Under the pieces are notes generated by a model, which had not been told where the DNA came from, did not search any database, and saw only the letters and a program-made list of their open reading frames with translations. A DNA stretch of 42,861 nt, taken from contig CABUQW010000013.1 in assembly GCA_902493895.1 (NCBI GenBank), positions 1-42,861 on the forward strand, written 5' to 3'. This document shows positions 8,682 through 17,095 of the stretch, in pieces. The stretch's first letter is position 1, and each line of letters opens with the position of its first letter. Source of the stretch: an uncultured Collinsella sp. GTDB lineage: Bacteria > Actinomycetota > Coriobacteriia > Coriobacteriales > Coriobacteriaceae. The translations under genes were made by a program, and so were the position numbers.

Positions 8682-9509
8682 TTACCGAGCCGCCAGGATG
8701 GCGTCGATGAGCGTCAGTACGCCCCCGTCGTTGTTGCTCGGAATGCGCCACTTGGCGTGCGCGTTCATGTGCTCCTCGGCATTGTCCACGATAAAGCTGT
8801 GACCGACGCGCTCGAGCATGGGGATGTCGTTGTAGGTATCGCCCACGGCGGCGGCGTCGGCAATATCGATGCCCAGGTGCTCGCACAGATGCGCGACGCC
8901 GGCGCCCTTGTCGACACCCAGGTTCATAAAGTCGATCCACTCGCGCCCGGCGTTGGTGACGTAGAGCTTGTCCGAGAACCCGGGGCTATAGGTCTCGCGG
9001 AAAGCGGGCTCGGCGTCGTAGCCGGGGAAGAAGACCGAAATCTTGTTGGACTCGAAATCAATGCCCTCAAAGCTGTCGACGTAGTTGATCGTGTTGTAGT
9101 AGACGCTGATCTCGTCGTGGTATTGATGGTCGCGGGCAAGCACGTAGAACTCGTCGAAGCAGCATAGGACGGGGACGGCGCGCGGATCCTCCGAGGCGCG
9201 GCTCAAGACCTGCTGGTACAGCTCCACGTCAATATTGCTCTTATAGATATAGCTGCCGCGATAGATCACGCACGCTCCGTTGTCGGGACAAAAAGCAAGG
9301 CGGTTTTTGATGCCCTCGAACATCTCCTCGAGCTTGGGGGCTGGACGTCCGCTGGCGGGGCAGAATACGATGCCGGCGTCGGCGAGCTTGTCCAAGCGCT
9401 CATCAAGACCCTGCGGCAACACGCGCTCGTCGGTCAGCAGCGTTTTGTCCATGTCGACGGCGATGAGCTTAATGTTTCCGATATTGGCGTCCGATTCGTA
9501 AGTTTGCAT
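8682..9509 (-). CDS. Cof-type HAD phosphatase
   Basis: The 275-residue protein has HAD motif I LIAVDMDKTLLT (Asp19, Asp21), motif II CPASGRP near residue 53 and motif IV GDTYNDIPML near residue 220, with a cap domain between motifs II and III as in Cof/YidA-type phosphatases. These hydrolyse phosphorylated sugars or cofactors; the substrate is not predictable. The start at 9509 follows CGAAAGGCTCGC. It is convergent with polA across the long palindrome and divergent from argG. Confidence 0.9.
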   Translation of the reverse strand: MQTYESDANIGNIKLIAVDMDKTLLTDERVLPQGLDERLDKLADAGIVFCPASGRPAPKLEEMFEGIKNRLAFCPDNGACVIYRGSYIYKSNIDVELYQQVLSRASEDPRAVPVLCCFDEFYVLARDHQYHDEISVYYNTINYVDSFEGIDFESNKISVFFPGYDAEPAFRETYSPGFSDKLYVTNAGREWIDFMNLGVDKGAGVAHLCEHLGIDIADAAAVGDTYNDIPMLERVGHSFIVDNAEEHMNAHAKWRIPSNNDGGVLTLIDAILAAR

Positions 9510-9652
9510 AAAAGCGAGCCTTTCGTTTCGAAATTGTTTCAGATGTTATAACCATCAACTCGTAGTCAGGCGTATTTTCGCAGGAACGGAGCGTATTTGC
9601 ACCACGCTTCACAAAGTAATGAAAAAACTTTTCAGAAATTTGAATTTGTCGC

Positions 9653-9680
9653 TTGTGCTGCGGGCACTTTAGCGTAATAT
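9653..9680 (+). promoter_or_regulatory. Candidate promoter of the argG leader
   Basis: TTGTGC (9653-9658) and TAATAT (9675-9680) are 16 bases apart in a locally AT-rich stretch. Transcription starting near 9687 would give a leader of about 375 bases before argG, containing the Arg-rich ORF at 9784. This is inferred from sequence only. Confidence 0.45.
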
Positions 9681-9783
9681 AGCGACCATCGAAAACGGAG
9701 ACGGCAAAAGAGCCGCTTACCGAGGAAAAGGTACCGTTTACGATATTTGAATTGCGCCCGGCGATAGGTGAAAGGAGAGGCAG

Positions 9784-9858
9784 ATGCAGTTCGTAAAGAT
9801 CATCACTACTGCAGACAATGCCATCCGACGCCAGCGCGCAATTTCCCGACGACGATAA
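9784..9858 (+). CDS. Arg-rich leader peptide upstream of argG (candidate)
   Basis: A 24-codon ORF with a very strong ribosome binding site (GAAAGGAGAGG, 4 bases before ATG). Its last ten residues read RRQRAISRRR, six arginines in ten, encoded CGA CGC, CGC, then CGA CGA CGA just before TAA. CGA is uncommon in the neighbouring genes, which prefer CGC and CGT. It lies about 205 bases upstream of argG in the same direction, and a hairpin with a T-run lies between. Placement and composition match a translation-dependent attenuation leader sensing charged tRNA-Arg, comparable in logic to his, trp and leu leaders. The function is inferred. Confidence 0.65.
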   Translation: MQFVKIITTADNAIRRQRAISRRR

Positions 9859-9922
9859 CAATCGTCTCTGTCCGCATGGGGCGAATTGCCTCAACAGAGT
9901 CATTTTGAGGTCGTTGGGTTTT

Positions 9923-9970
9923 AGCACGACATTGCTGCATGTTTCTAGGGCATGTATGTGCTGATTTTTG
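9923..9970 (+). terminator. Possible attenuator hairpin before argG
   Basis: AGCAC (9923-9927) pairs with GTGCT (9958-9962), with an inner TGCATG/CATGTA stem, followed by GATTTTTG. An alternative hairpin, GTCGT with ACGAC (about 9911-9930), would use the same AGCAC bases. The two are mutually exclusive, as expected of an attenuator. The stems are short, so this is tentative. Confidence 0.4.
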
Positions 9971-10063
9971 CTATTTAACCTGATATTGCACGGTATATGA
10001 CCTTGAAATGACTTGCAACTGACCGATGTTCTAACTAGCTACCAAGGGCGAAAGGAAACAGCC

Positions 10064-11290
10064 ATGAGCAAGGAAAAAGTCGTTCTCGCATATTCCGGTG
10101 GTCTTGATACATCCGTATGTGTCAAGTGGCTCCAGGACGAGAAGAATCTCGATGTCGTTTGCGTCTGCGGCAACGTGGGCCAGGAGGAGACTGGCCTGGA
10201 TGCCAAGAAGCAGAAGGCGCTTGACCTGGGCGTTCTCGATTGCCAGGTACTCGACCTGCGCGACGAGTTCTCCGATGAGTTCCTGACTAAGGCCATCGCC
10301 GCAAACTCCATGTACGAGAACAAGTATCCGCTGCTCTCCGCCCTGTCTCGCCCGCTGCTTGCCAAGAAGCTTGTCGAGGTCGCCCACGAGTTTGGCGCGA
10401 CCTACGTCGCCCACGGCTGCACCGGTAAGGGTAACGACCAGGTTCGTTTTGAGGCTGCCGTCAAGGCCCTCGACCCCGAGCTCAAGGTTATCGCCCCGGT
10501 TCGCGAGTGGGATCTGAAGTGCCGTCCCGACGAGGTCGCCTATGCCCACGCCCACAACGTGCCGGTTCCCGAGGGTGCCAACGACAACCCCTATTCCATC
10601 GACGACAACCTGTGGGGTCGTGCCATCGAGTGCGGCCACCTGGAGGATCCCTGGAACGAGCCGCTCGACGACGCCTGGGTTATGACCAAGAATCCCGAGG
10701 ACACGCCGGACACCCCGACGTATACCGAGATTGAGTTTGAGGCCGGCAAGCCCGTCGCCGTCGACGGTAAGAAGATGAAGCTCTCCGAGATCGTCATCGC
10801 GCTCAACAAGATCTCCGGCGACAACGGCTTTGGCCGTCTCGACCTGGTCGAGGATCGTCTGGTGGGCCTCAAGAGCCGCGAGTGCTACGAGGTTCCCGGC
10901 GCCCTGACGCTCATTACCGCCCACAAGGCGCTCGAGGACATCTGCGTCGAGGGTGACCTGCTCAAGACCAAGATCAAGCTCGAGCAGGATTGGGCCACCG
11001 CCGTGTACAACGGCCAGTGGTACAGCCCGCTCAAAAACGCGCTCGATGCCTTTATGGCCGATACACAGAAGTTCGTGACCGGCACCGTCCGCCTGAAGTT
11101 CTTTAAGGGCAACTGCCATGTCGTCGGCCGCAAGAGCCCCTTCAGCCTCTACGACTACGGTCTGGCTACCTACGACCGCGACACCACGTTTGACGAGAAG
11201 GCCAGCGCCGGCTTTATCGAGATCGATACGCTGTCGCTCAAGACGTGGGCAAAGGTCCAGGGTCCCAGCTCTGCCGCCGCCCAGGCCTAA
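10064..11290 (+). CDS. argG: Argininosuccinate synthase
   Basis: Joins citrulline and aspartate with ATP to make argininosuccinate, the penultimate step of arginine synthesis. The 408-residue protein carries the PP-loop LAYSGGLDTSVCVKWL at residues 8-23, the citrulline/aspartate-binding region AHGCTGKGNDQVRFE and the YSIDDNLWGRAIECG segment. The C-terminal part (GRKSPFSLYDYGLATYD) is typical. The start at 10064 follows AAAGGA. It is preceded by an unusually long leader with an Arg-rich ORF and followed by argH on the same strand, with a terminator and a small ORF between them. Arginine-dependent control through the leader is inferred. Confidence 0.97.
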   Translation: MSKEKVVLAYSGGLDTSVCVKWLQDEKNLDVVCVCGNVGQEETGLDAKKQKALDLGVLDCQVLDLRDEFSDEFLTKAIAANSMYENKYPLLSALSRPLLAKKLVEVAHEFGATYVAHGCTGKGNDQVRFEAAVKALDPELKVIAPVREWDLKCRPDEVAYAHAHNVPVPEGANDNPYSIDDNLWGRAIECGHLEDPWNEPLDDAWVMTKNPEDTPDTPTYTEIEFEAGKPVAVDGKKMKLSEIVIALNKISGDNGFGRLDLVEDRLVGLKSRECYEVPGALTLITAHKALEDICVEGDLLKTKIKLEQDWATAVYNGQWYSPLKNALDAFMADTQKFVTGTVRLKFFKGNCHVVGRKSPFSLYDYGLATYDRDTTFDEKASAGFIEIDTLSLKTWAKVQGPSSAAAQA

Positions 11291-11446
11291 GGCTTTTCCT
11301 TCCCTTGGTATCCGCGCGGCCCATCCGCGTGATACAAAACGGGCGCACGGGGTCCCTACCTTTCGTTATGCTTGCTGACACTTCTTAACATCGGTGGTCC
11401 CTACGTTCCGCCCGCATATATGACGCCGCGCTTGCGGCTGAGTCCG

Positions 11447-11480
11447 AGCCCCGCCGGGGTTGTCCGGCGGGGCTCTTTCT
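11447..11480 (+). terminator. Rho-independent terminator between argG and argH
   Basis: AGCCCCGCCGG and CCGGCGGGGCT form a perfect 11-bp stem with a GGTTGT loop, followed by CTTTCT. The 155 bases between argG and this hairpin hold a weak hairpin near 11308-11335 and GGTCCCTAC twice, 45 bases apart (11351 and 11396), but no gene. Confidence 0.8.
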
Positions 11481-11525
11481 ATCAATTTGTCGGCCTTGCG
11501 CCTATATATATGAGGAGTATCCAAT

Positions 11526-11696
11526 ATGTTCAATGTCATCGCGCATGCTTTACTTGCCCTCGCGCCCGAGCTCGATGCTGCAAAGGTCGAGGACGTCCCT
11601 ATGAGCCTGAAGGCTTGGATTGACGGTTCGCGGGGCAACATCCGGAGGGAGACGTTGGGTGCTAAGTGCATGGTGCGTCACTTCTTTGCAAATTAG
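11526..11696 (+). CDS. Small 56-residue protein between argG and argH
   Basis: ATG at 11526 sits 8 bases after GAGGAG, and TATATATA lies just upstream. The product starts MFNVIAHALLALAPELDAAK and ends with a basic tail containing SRGNIRRETLG and VRHFFAN. The first 14 residues are hydrophobic and could form a short helix. I recognise no family. The good ribosome binding site, the position right after a terminator and the gene-like composition support a real gene. The gap to argH is 118 bases. A role in arginine synthesis is possible from position only. Confidence 0.55.
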   Translation: MFNVIAHALLALAPELDAAKVEDVPMSLKAWIDGSRGNIRRETLGAKCMVRHFFAN

Positions 11697-11814
11697 CTAC
11701 ATGGCCCCGCATGCAGTGGGGAATGTGCAAAACTAGCGGTTGGTAAATCGCTTTAGCGACAGGGCGCATTGCTTTGGGCGCTTCGTTTGGTATTTGGAGA
11801 AAGGAGACGGTTCC

Positions 11815-13245
11815 ATGGCTCTTTGGGGCGGTCGTTTTGAGGCGGGCGTGGCTGAGGTCACGCAGGAGTTTGGCGCGTCGCTGCCGGTCGACAAACATCT
11901 CTATAAGCAGGATATCGCCGGCTCTAAGGCGCATGCCAAGATGCTGGCGGCTCAGGGCATCATCAGTGCCGAGGACGAGCAGGCGATTGCCGAGGGCCTG
12001 ACCGGAATCGAACAGGATATCGATGCCGGCAACTTCACCTTCGACATCAACGACGAGGACATTCATATGTCCATCGAGAGCGAGCTGACGCGTCGCATCG
12101 GCGAGGCTGGCAAGCGCTTGCATACCGGACGTTCGCGCAACGACCAGGTGGCGACCGATACGCGCCTGGGCGTCAAGGCGCTGGCCAAGGAGCTCATGGA
12201 GGCCAATCTTGAGCTGCGCCACGTGCTGGTGGATGCGGCCAAGAAGTACGACAAGGTGATTCTGCCGGGCTACACGCACATGCAGCACGCTCAGCCCGTG
12301 CTGCTGTCGCATCATCTGCTGGCGTATTCCTGGATGTTCGCGCGCGACTTTACGCGCCTGAAGGCCGCCTTTGATGCCGCCGACAACTGCCCGCTGGGTG
12401 CTGCCGCGCTTGCCGGTACGAGCTATCCGCTCGATCGCCAGATGACGGCTGCTGAACTTGGCTTTGCGGGCGTGATTCCCAACTCGCTCGATGCGGTTTC
12501 CGACCGTGATTTCCTGCTCGATCTGCATTACGCCGGCTCCGTCATGGCGATGCACCTGTCGCGTCTTTCCGAGGAGATCGTGCTGTGGTCGAGCTCCGAA
12601 TTTGGCTTTATCACGCTCTCAGACTCCTACTCCACCGGCTCGTCCATCATGCCGCAGAAGAAGAACCCCGACTTTGCCGAGCTTATCCGCGGCAAGAGTG
12701 GCCGAGTCTATGGCAACCTGGTGCAGCTGCTCGTGACCATGAAGGGCCTGCCGCTTGCTTATAACAAGGACTTGCAGGAGGACAAGGAGGGCGCGCTCGA
12801 TACCGCTCACACGCTCATGCAGTGCCTGTCCGTTATGGCCGGTATGATTTCGACTTGGACCGTCAACGAGGATGCCATGGCGCGCGAGTGCGGCGTGGGG
12901 CACCTTGCCGCTACCGATGTTGCCGATTACCTGGCCAAGCGTGGCCTGCCGTTCCGCGAGGCACATGCCGTGGTGGGCCATCTGGTCCTGATGTGCGAGA
13001 AGCGCGGCTGTAATCTTGAGGACCTGCCGTTTGAGGTGTTCCAGGAGGCAAGCCCGCTCTTTGAGCGCGACATTACCGAGGCGCTCGACATCCCGTCGAT
13101 TGTCGCCGCGCGCACGACCGAGGGTGGCACCGCCCCTGCCGCCGTTGCCGTGCAGCTGCAGCGTGCCGAGGCACAGCTCGTGGCCGACGAAGGCGTGTTT
13201 GGATCGCTAACCAAGGTCGTCGAGATGGGCCACGGGGCAAAGTAG
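11815..13245 (+). CDS. argH: Argininosuccinate lyase
   Basis: Splits argininosuccinate into arginine and fumarate. The 476-residue protein starts MALWGGRFEAG and has the superfamily segments TGRSRNDQVATDTRL (about residues 105-120), PGYTHMQHAQPVLLSHH and the signature loop GSSIMPQKKNPD with the catalytic serine. The start at 11815 follows AAAGGAG; the frame is open further upstream without another site. It lies downstream of argG but is separated from it by a terminator, so it is probably transcribed separately or by read-through. A terminator follows. Confidence 0.97.
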   Translation: MALWGGRFEAGVAEVTQEFGASLPVDKHLYKQDIAGSKAHAKMLAAQGIISAEDEQAIAEGLTGIEQDIDAGNFTFDINDEDIHMSIESELTRRIGEAGKRLHTGRSRNDQVATDTRLGVKALAKELMEANLELRHVLVDAAKKYDKVILPGYTHMQHAQPVLLSHHLLAYSWMFARDFTRLKAAFDAADNCPLGAAALAGTSYPLDRQMTAAELGFAGVIPNSLDAVSDRDFLLDLHYAGSVMAMHLSRLSEEIVLWSSSEFGFITLSDSYSTGSSIMPQKKNPDFAELIRGKSGRVYGNLVQLLVTMKGLPLAYNKDLQEDKEGALDTAHTLMQCLSVMAGMISTWTVNEDAMARECGVGHLAATDVADYLAKRGLPFREAHAVVGHLVLMCEKRGCNLEDLPFEVFQEASPLFERDITEALDIPSIVAARTTEGGTAPAAVAVQLQRAEAQLVADEGVFGSLTKVVEMGHGAK

Positions 13246-13296
13246 AGGTTTGGCTGAAGCCGTTTTGGCCATGTATTGATAAATCGTTTTCGCTTT

Positions 13297-13330
13297 ACGG
13301 GCGCCTGCTGATGTGGGCGCCCGTATTTTG
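13297..13330 (+). terminator. argH terminator
   Basis: ACGGGCGCC pairs with GGCGCCCGT around a 10-base loop and is followed by ATTTTGTTG. Confidence 0.8.
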
Positions 13331-13537
13331 TTGCTATGGGGGAGGGGCTTGTCGAGAACTTCTGTAGGACCTTTGGGCAGGTTGTGAAGGGGATACGTTC
13401 GCGGGCGGCAACCGACCGCCTGCTCTGTTCGATGTGGTTGATGGGCGGTCGGATGGTACTCTAATCGGGCTTCGAAACAGAAGTGACACATATGGAGCGC
13501 TTTAATAAATTGCAGCGTTTCAATAAACAGCTTTTTG

Positions 13538-13566
13538 TTTAACTGCAGCTAAAACTCTGTTACGAT
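13538..13566 (+). promoter_or_regulatory. Candidate ndk promoter
   Basis: TTTAAC (13538-13543) and TACGAT (13561-13566) are separated by 17 bases in an AT-rich island 65 bases upstream of ndk. The rest of the 385-base gap between argH and ndk holds a 9-bp hairpin (13412-13420 with 13444-13452) and a 16-codon ORF at 13492 that I do not call as a gene. Confidence 0.5.
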
Positions 13567-13630
13567 GCAGTCCAGGCGGGTGCCGGAATGGGACTTGGGC
13601 ACGCGCGAACCTACTTGAAAGGCTACTTTT

Positions 13631-14035
13631 ATGGCTATCGAGAAGACCTTCATCATGATTAAGCCCGACGCCGTGCGCGACCGCAAGATCGGCGAGATCG
13701 TTGCTCGCATTGAGCGCAGCGGCCTTGTCATCGAGCGCATGGAGATGACCACGCTCGAGCGCGCTACCGTCGAGGAGCACTACGCCCATCTGGCCGACAA
13801 GCCCTTCTTTGGCGGTCTCTGCGACTTTATGACGAGCGGTCCGGTCGTCAAGATGGTCGTTTCCGGTCTCTCCGCTGTTGCTAAGATGCGCACCCTCATG
13901 GGCGCTACCAACCCGCTTGACGCTGCTCCTGGTACCATCCGCGGCGACTTTGCCGTCGATGTCAACGCCAACGTGATCCACGGCTCCGACTGTTTGGAGA
14001 ACGCCGAGATTGAGATCAAGCGCTTCTTTGGCTAA
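13631..14035 (+). CDS. ndk: Nucleoside diphosphate kinase
   Basis: Transfers the terminal phosphate between nucleoside triphosphates and diphosphates through a phosphohistidine. The 134-residue protein begins MAIEKTFIMIKPDAVRDRKI and ends with the active-site segment NVIHGSDCLENAEIEIKRFF, whose histidine is the phosphorylated residue. The central lid segment HYAHLADKPFFGGLCDFMTSGP and RTLMGATNP are standard. Length is typical. The start follows GAAAGG, and a strong terminator follows. Confidence 0.97.
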   Translation: MAIEKTFIMIKPDAVRDRKIGEIVARIERSGLVIERMEMTTLERATVEEHYAHLADKPFFGGLCDFMTSGPVVKMVVSGLSAVAKMRTLMGATNPLDAAPGTIRGDFAVDVNANVIHGSDCLENAEIEIKRFFG

Positions 14036-14073
14036 ACCAGCTTTGACTCCTTAAAGCTGTTAGCGTGTGGCTT

Positions 14074-14110
14074 GGGCGCCGCGGAGCTCCATCCGCGGCG
14101 CCCTTTTATT
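14074..14110 (+). terminator. ndk terminator
   Basis: GGGCGCCGCGG and CCGCGGCGCCC pair perfectly (11 bp) around AGCTCCAT and are followed by TTTTATTT. Confidence 0.9.
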
Positions 14111-14123
14111 TCAAAATCTATGA

Positions 14124-14160
14124 AGGGGCCCGCTCGGACATGCGTTCCGAGCGGGCCCCT
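14124..14160 (-). terminator. rpiB terminator, perfect 15-bp hairpin
   Basis: AGGGGCCCGCTCGGA and TCCGAGCGGGCCCCT pair perfectly with a 7-base loop. Read on the minus strand it follows rpiB and is trailed by TCATAGATTTTG. With the ndk terminator it insulates the convergent genes. Confidence 0.8.
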
Positions 14161-14186
14161 GCTGTTAGCTTGTGGCACTGAATAGT

Positions 14187-14654
14187 TTAGGCTTCGTCGA
14201 CGATCTTAAGGCCGCGCGTGTGATCGATCTCGTTGAGGAGGTTAACGCGACGCTCGTGACGACCACCCTCAAACTCGGCGTCGAGCCACTCGTCGACAAT
14301 CATCTTGGCGAGTTCGGAGCCCACGACGCGGGCGCCAAAGGCGAGCACGTTGGTATTGTTGTGCATGCGGGAGAGCTTGGCGCTGAAGGGCTCGGAGCAC
14401 ACGACGGCGCGTACGCCCTCGACCTTGTTGGCAGCCAGACTGATCCCGACGCCGGTGCCACAGATGAGGATGCCCAGGTCGACATCGCCGTTGGCAACGG
14501 CCTTACCCACCTTGTAGCCGGCGATGGGGTAGTCAAAGCTCTCGGAGGTGTCGGTGCCAAAGTTCACGACCTCGCAGCCGCGCTCCTTCAGGTGCTCGGA
14601 AATGATGTTCTTGAGCTCGACGGCGGCGTGGTCGTTACCGATACCGATCTTCAT
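14187..14654 (-). CDS. rpiB: Ribose-5-phosphate isomerase B (RpiB/LacAB family)
   Basis: Interconverts ribose 5-phosphate and ribulose 5-phosphate. The 155-residue protein starts MKIGIGNDHAAVELKNII with the family GxDHA motif, and has the active-site stretch GILICGTGVGISLAANK (catalytic Cys, about residue 66) and the HNNTNVLAFGARV segment. The start at 14654 follows AGAGAGGAACC; a longer frame upstream lacks a comparable site. It is convergent with ndk. An allose- or galactose-6-phosphate isomerase activity cannot be excluded. Confidence 0.93.
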   Translation of the reverse strand: MKIGIGNDHAAVELKNIISEHLKERGCEVVNFGTDTSESFDYPIAGYKVGKAVANGDVDLGILICGTGVGISLAANKVEGVRAVVCSEPFSAKLSRMHNNTNVLAFGARVVGSELAKMIVDEWLDAEFEGGRHERRVNLLNEIDHTRGLKIVDEA

Positions 14655-14924
14655 GGATGGTTCCTCTCTGGTCTGTGCGGCGCAAATGCTAAAGGTGTTT
14701 ACCGCGTTCGACTGCATGATAGCGCGACTCTTGCGTAAACGCTCGGGCGTTTTTTGGTCAAACGCTTTAGCATGCAACAAGATCGGCTTCTCATGAATAA
14801 TGCCGCCAGTTTGTGCTCGAGCGCCGTCTGCCGGAACCATGGTTGCGGTTTTTGATGCATTGTTATCAAATAAAGGAGCTAACTATTTTGAGAGCCCAGC
14901 CCGTTATGCAAGCAGGAGATACCT

Positions 14925-16244
14925 ATGCCTACCGATTCCATCCGTGATGCCGCGTTTTGCGATGTTTTGAACCGCGAGCTTGTCTGCGCGCTCGGCTGTA
15001 CCGAGCCCATTGCCGTTGCCTATGCAGCAGCGCTGGCGAGCCAGACGCTCGGTTGCGAGCCCGATCATATGGATGTTGCCTGCTCGGGCAACATCATCAA
15101 GAACGTTAAGAGCGTGACCGTGCCCAACTCGGGCGGAATGCATGGTATTGAAGCCGCGGCCGTGCTGGGTGCCGTGGGCGGCGACGCCAAGAGCGCGCTC
15201 GAGGTGCTCGAGAGCGTCGATAACGCGGACCGCGCCCGCGTGGCCGAGCTGCTTGCCGATGCGGACTACTGCGATGTGTCGCTTGTCGAGGGTGTGCCCA
15301 ACCTCTACATCAAGGTGACTGCGACGGCCGGGGGCCATACCGCGGTCGTCGAGATTACCGATCACCACACTAATGTCACGTGCCATACGCTCGACGGTAT
15401 TCCGGTATGCGGTAAGTCGGCGGGGGAGTGCGCCGCCTGCGCCGAGCGCGTGGTGGCCGAGCGTGCGGCAGATAACGCTGACACGCCCATGTCGATCGAG
15501 ACCATCATCGACTTTATCGAGGACGGTGACATTGAGGACGCCCGCGCTGCCGTTGAGCGTCAGATTGAGCTGAATGGCGCAATCAGTGCCGAGGGCCTTG
15601 CGCACGCTTGGGGCGCCGAGGTGGGTCGTACGCTGCTGGGTGCTCGTGCCGATGACGTCGCCTGCCGTGCCCGTGCCCGTGCGGCCGCCGGGTCCGACGC
15701 CCGCATGAACGGCTGCGCGCTGCCGGTCGCCATTGTGTGCGGCTCGGGCAATCAGGGCATTACCTGCGCATTGCCCGTCATGGAGTATGCCGAGTACCTG
15801 CGTTGCGACCACGAGCGCCTGGTGCGCGCCGTGATGCTGTCCGATCTTATCGCCGTGCATATCAAGAGCTATATTGGTGCGCTCTCGGCGTTTTGCGGTG
15901 CTATTTGCGCCGCGTGCGGCGCCGGCGCTGCGATTACCTGGCTGTGCGGTGGCACGCGCGAGCAGATTGGCGCGACGGTCTCGAATACGCTCGGTAACGT
16001 GGGCGGCATCGTGTGCGATGGCGCCAAGGCGAGTTGCGCGGCTAAGATTTCCGCTGCCGTTGATGCTGCGATTCTGGGCCACGATATGGCCATGCAGGGC
16101 CGCGGCTTCCGCGCCGGCGAGGGTCTCATTCAGGATACCGTCGAGCAGACGATTGCCAGCATGGGCTACGTGGGCCGCGTGGGCATGAAGGACACCGACA
16201 TCGAGATCCTCAACATCATGATCGGTAAAACCCAGGTCTGCTAG
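14925..16244 (+). CDS. L-cysteine desulfidase-like protein (CyuA/UPF0597)
   Basis: The 439-residue protein belongs to the UPF0597/serine-dehydratase-alpha-like family, whose members include Fe-S L-cysteine desulfidases that convert cysteine to pyruvate, ammonia and sulfide. Diagnostic segments are the N-terminal CALGCTEPIAVAYAAA (Cys25), CSGNIIKNVKSVTVPNSGG, the central PVAIVCGSGNQGI and the C-terminal GNVGGIVCDGAKASCAAKIS. The conserved cysteines fit an Fe-S cluster. The start at 14925 follows GCAGGAGATACC. It stands alone between rpiB (divergent) and a HAD gene (convergent). The substrate, cysteine versus serine, is not settled by sequence. Confidence 0.87.
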   Translation: MPTDSIRDAAFCDVLNRELVCALGCTEPIAVAYAAALASQTLGCEPDHMDVACSGNIIKNVKSVTVPNSGGMHGIEAAAVLGAVGGDAKSALEVLESVDNADRARVAELLADADYCDVSLVEGVPNLYIKVTATAGGHTAVVEITDHHTNVTCHTLDGIPVCGKSAGECAACAERVVAERAADNADTPMSIETIIDFIEDGDIEDARAAVERQIELNGAISAEGLAHAWGAEVGRTLLGARADDVACRARARAAAGSDARMNGCALPVAIVCGSGNQGITCALPVMEYAEYLRCDHERLVRAVMLSDLIAVHIKSYIGALSAFCGAICAACGAGAAITWLCGGTREQIGATVSNTLGNVGGIVCDGAKASCAAKISAAVDAAILGHDMAMQGRGFRAGEGLIQDTVEQTIASMGYVGRVGMKDTDIEILNIMIGKTQVC

Positions 16245-16250
16245 ATATTA

Positions 16251-16317
16251 AGTTGCGGTGAGATAGTTCCTAAAATTACCCGGGTGAGGGGCAAACAGGA
16301 ACTATCTCACCGCAACT
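16251..16317. repeat. 67-nt palindromic repeat, copy 2
   Basis: The arms of 21 bases (16251-16271 and 16297-16317) are perfectly complementary, with the outer ten AGTTGCGGTG identical to copy 1 (4012-4078). The inner 11 bp (AGATAGTTCCT) differ from copy 1 yet still pair. The centre contains ACCCGGGT. It starts 6 bases after the cysteine desulfidase-like gene and lies in a convergent gap. Confidence 0.85.
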
Positions 16318-16336
16318 GCGCTAGATGTTCTGGCGC

Positions 16337-17095
16337 CTACGATAGTTCGTCGGCTATTTGGTGCTCGTAGAAGGCCTCGATTACGGCGTTAAAGTCGCGG
16401 GCGAAGTCTTCCATGGTTCCGCGCCAGGTGGCTCGGCTGGGCTTGCCTTGGCCCACAAAGGCGGTTTGGATGCCGCAATCGGGGGACGGGAAGTCGCGTT
16501 TGGGATCGTTGCCCACCATAAGGACCTCGTGTGGCTCGAGTCCCATCACCTGAAGCTGCTCTAGATAGTAGGTGGCATCGGGCTTGCAGCGGGTGGTGTT
16601 TCCCATGTGCGTGACGAGCTCAAAGGGGGCGTCGGCCAGGTCGCCCCAGCCCATGCGGCACTCGATGGCCCCCTGGGGAAAGCTGGGGTTGGTAAAGAGC
16701 GCGCAACGCAGCCCTGCATCCTGTACGGCCTGGAGCGCGGCGTGTGCGCCCGGCATGGCGTGGGCGTTAATGACATCGTCGTTCTTGTACGGAAGAACTT
16801 CGCGGTCATAGTAGGTAAACGCCTCGTAGATGAGGGGATCGGAGAGGCGGATCCCGCATCGGCGCTCGACCTCTTCTTGGTAAAACTCAAGATTGGTGCG
16901 GTTGTCCGTGCCGCTGCGGCGATTGGCGTTGAGGTCGACCAGGATGGTGCCGAGGCGTGCCATCGTGCCACCGCGGCTGCGGCGCCCGATATCCGCGAGC
17001 ATCGAAGAGACATCCTTAAAATAGCGAAGGATGAACGCGTTGAGGTTGATGCTGAGAAGCGTCTCGTCCATATCGAAAACGACTGCTTTGAGCAC
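16337..17095 (-). CDS. HAD-superfamily hydrolase
   Basis: The 252-residue phosphatase-type protein has motif I AVVFDMDETLLS within the first 16 residues, motif II CALFTNPSFPQG and motif IV VLMVGNDPKRDFPSPDCG. The substrate is unknown. I place the start at the GTG at 17095, 6 bases after AAAGGTG. The frame remains open to an ATG at 17266, but that extension is not gene-like. It is convergent with the cysteine desulfidase-like gene and divergent from rpsA. Confidence 0.85.
   Translation of the reverse strand: MLKAVVFDMDETLLSINLNAFILRYFKDVSSMLADIGRRSRGGTMARLGTILVDLNANRRSGTDNRTNLEFYQEEVERRCGIRLSDPLIYEAFTYYDREVLPYKNDDVINAHAMPGAHAALQAVQDAGLRCALFTNPSFPQGAIECRMGWGDLADAPFELVTHMGNTTRCKPDATYYLEQLQVMGLEPHEVLMVGNDPKRDFPSPDCGIQTAFVGQGKPSRATWRGTMEDFARDFNAVIEAFYEHQIADELS

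Noticed and set aside
9680..9783. Compact stems before the argG leader ORF, considered as a known riboswitch
   Set aside because: The stems are 4-6 bp, and no conserved core of a riboswitch class that I know is present.
9469..9927. Minus-strand frame of 152 codons in the argG leader
   Set aside because: Low-complexity composition, no ribosome binding site, and it overlaps the 5' end of the HAD gene and the Arg-rich leader.
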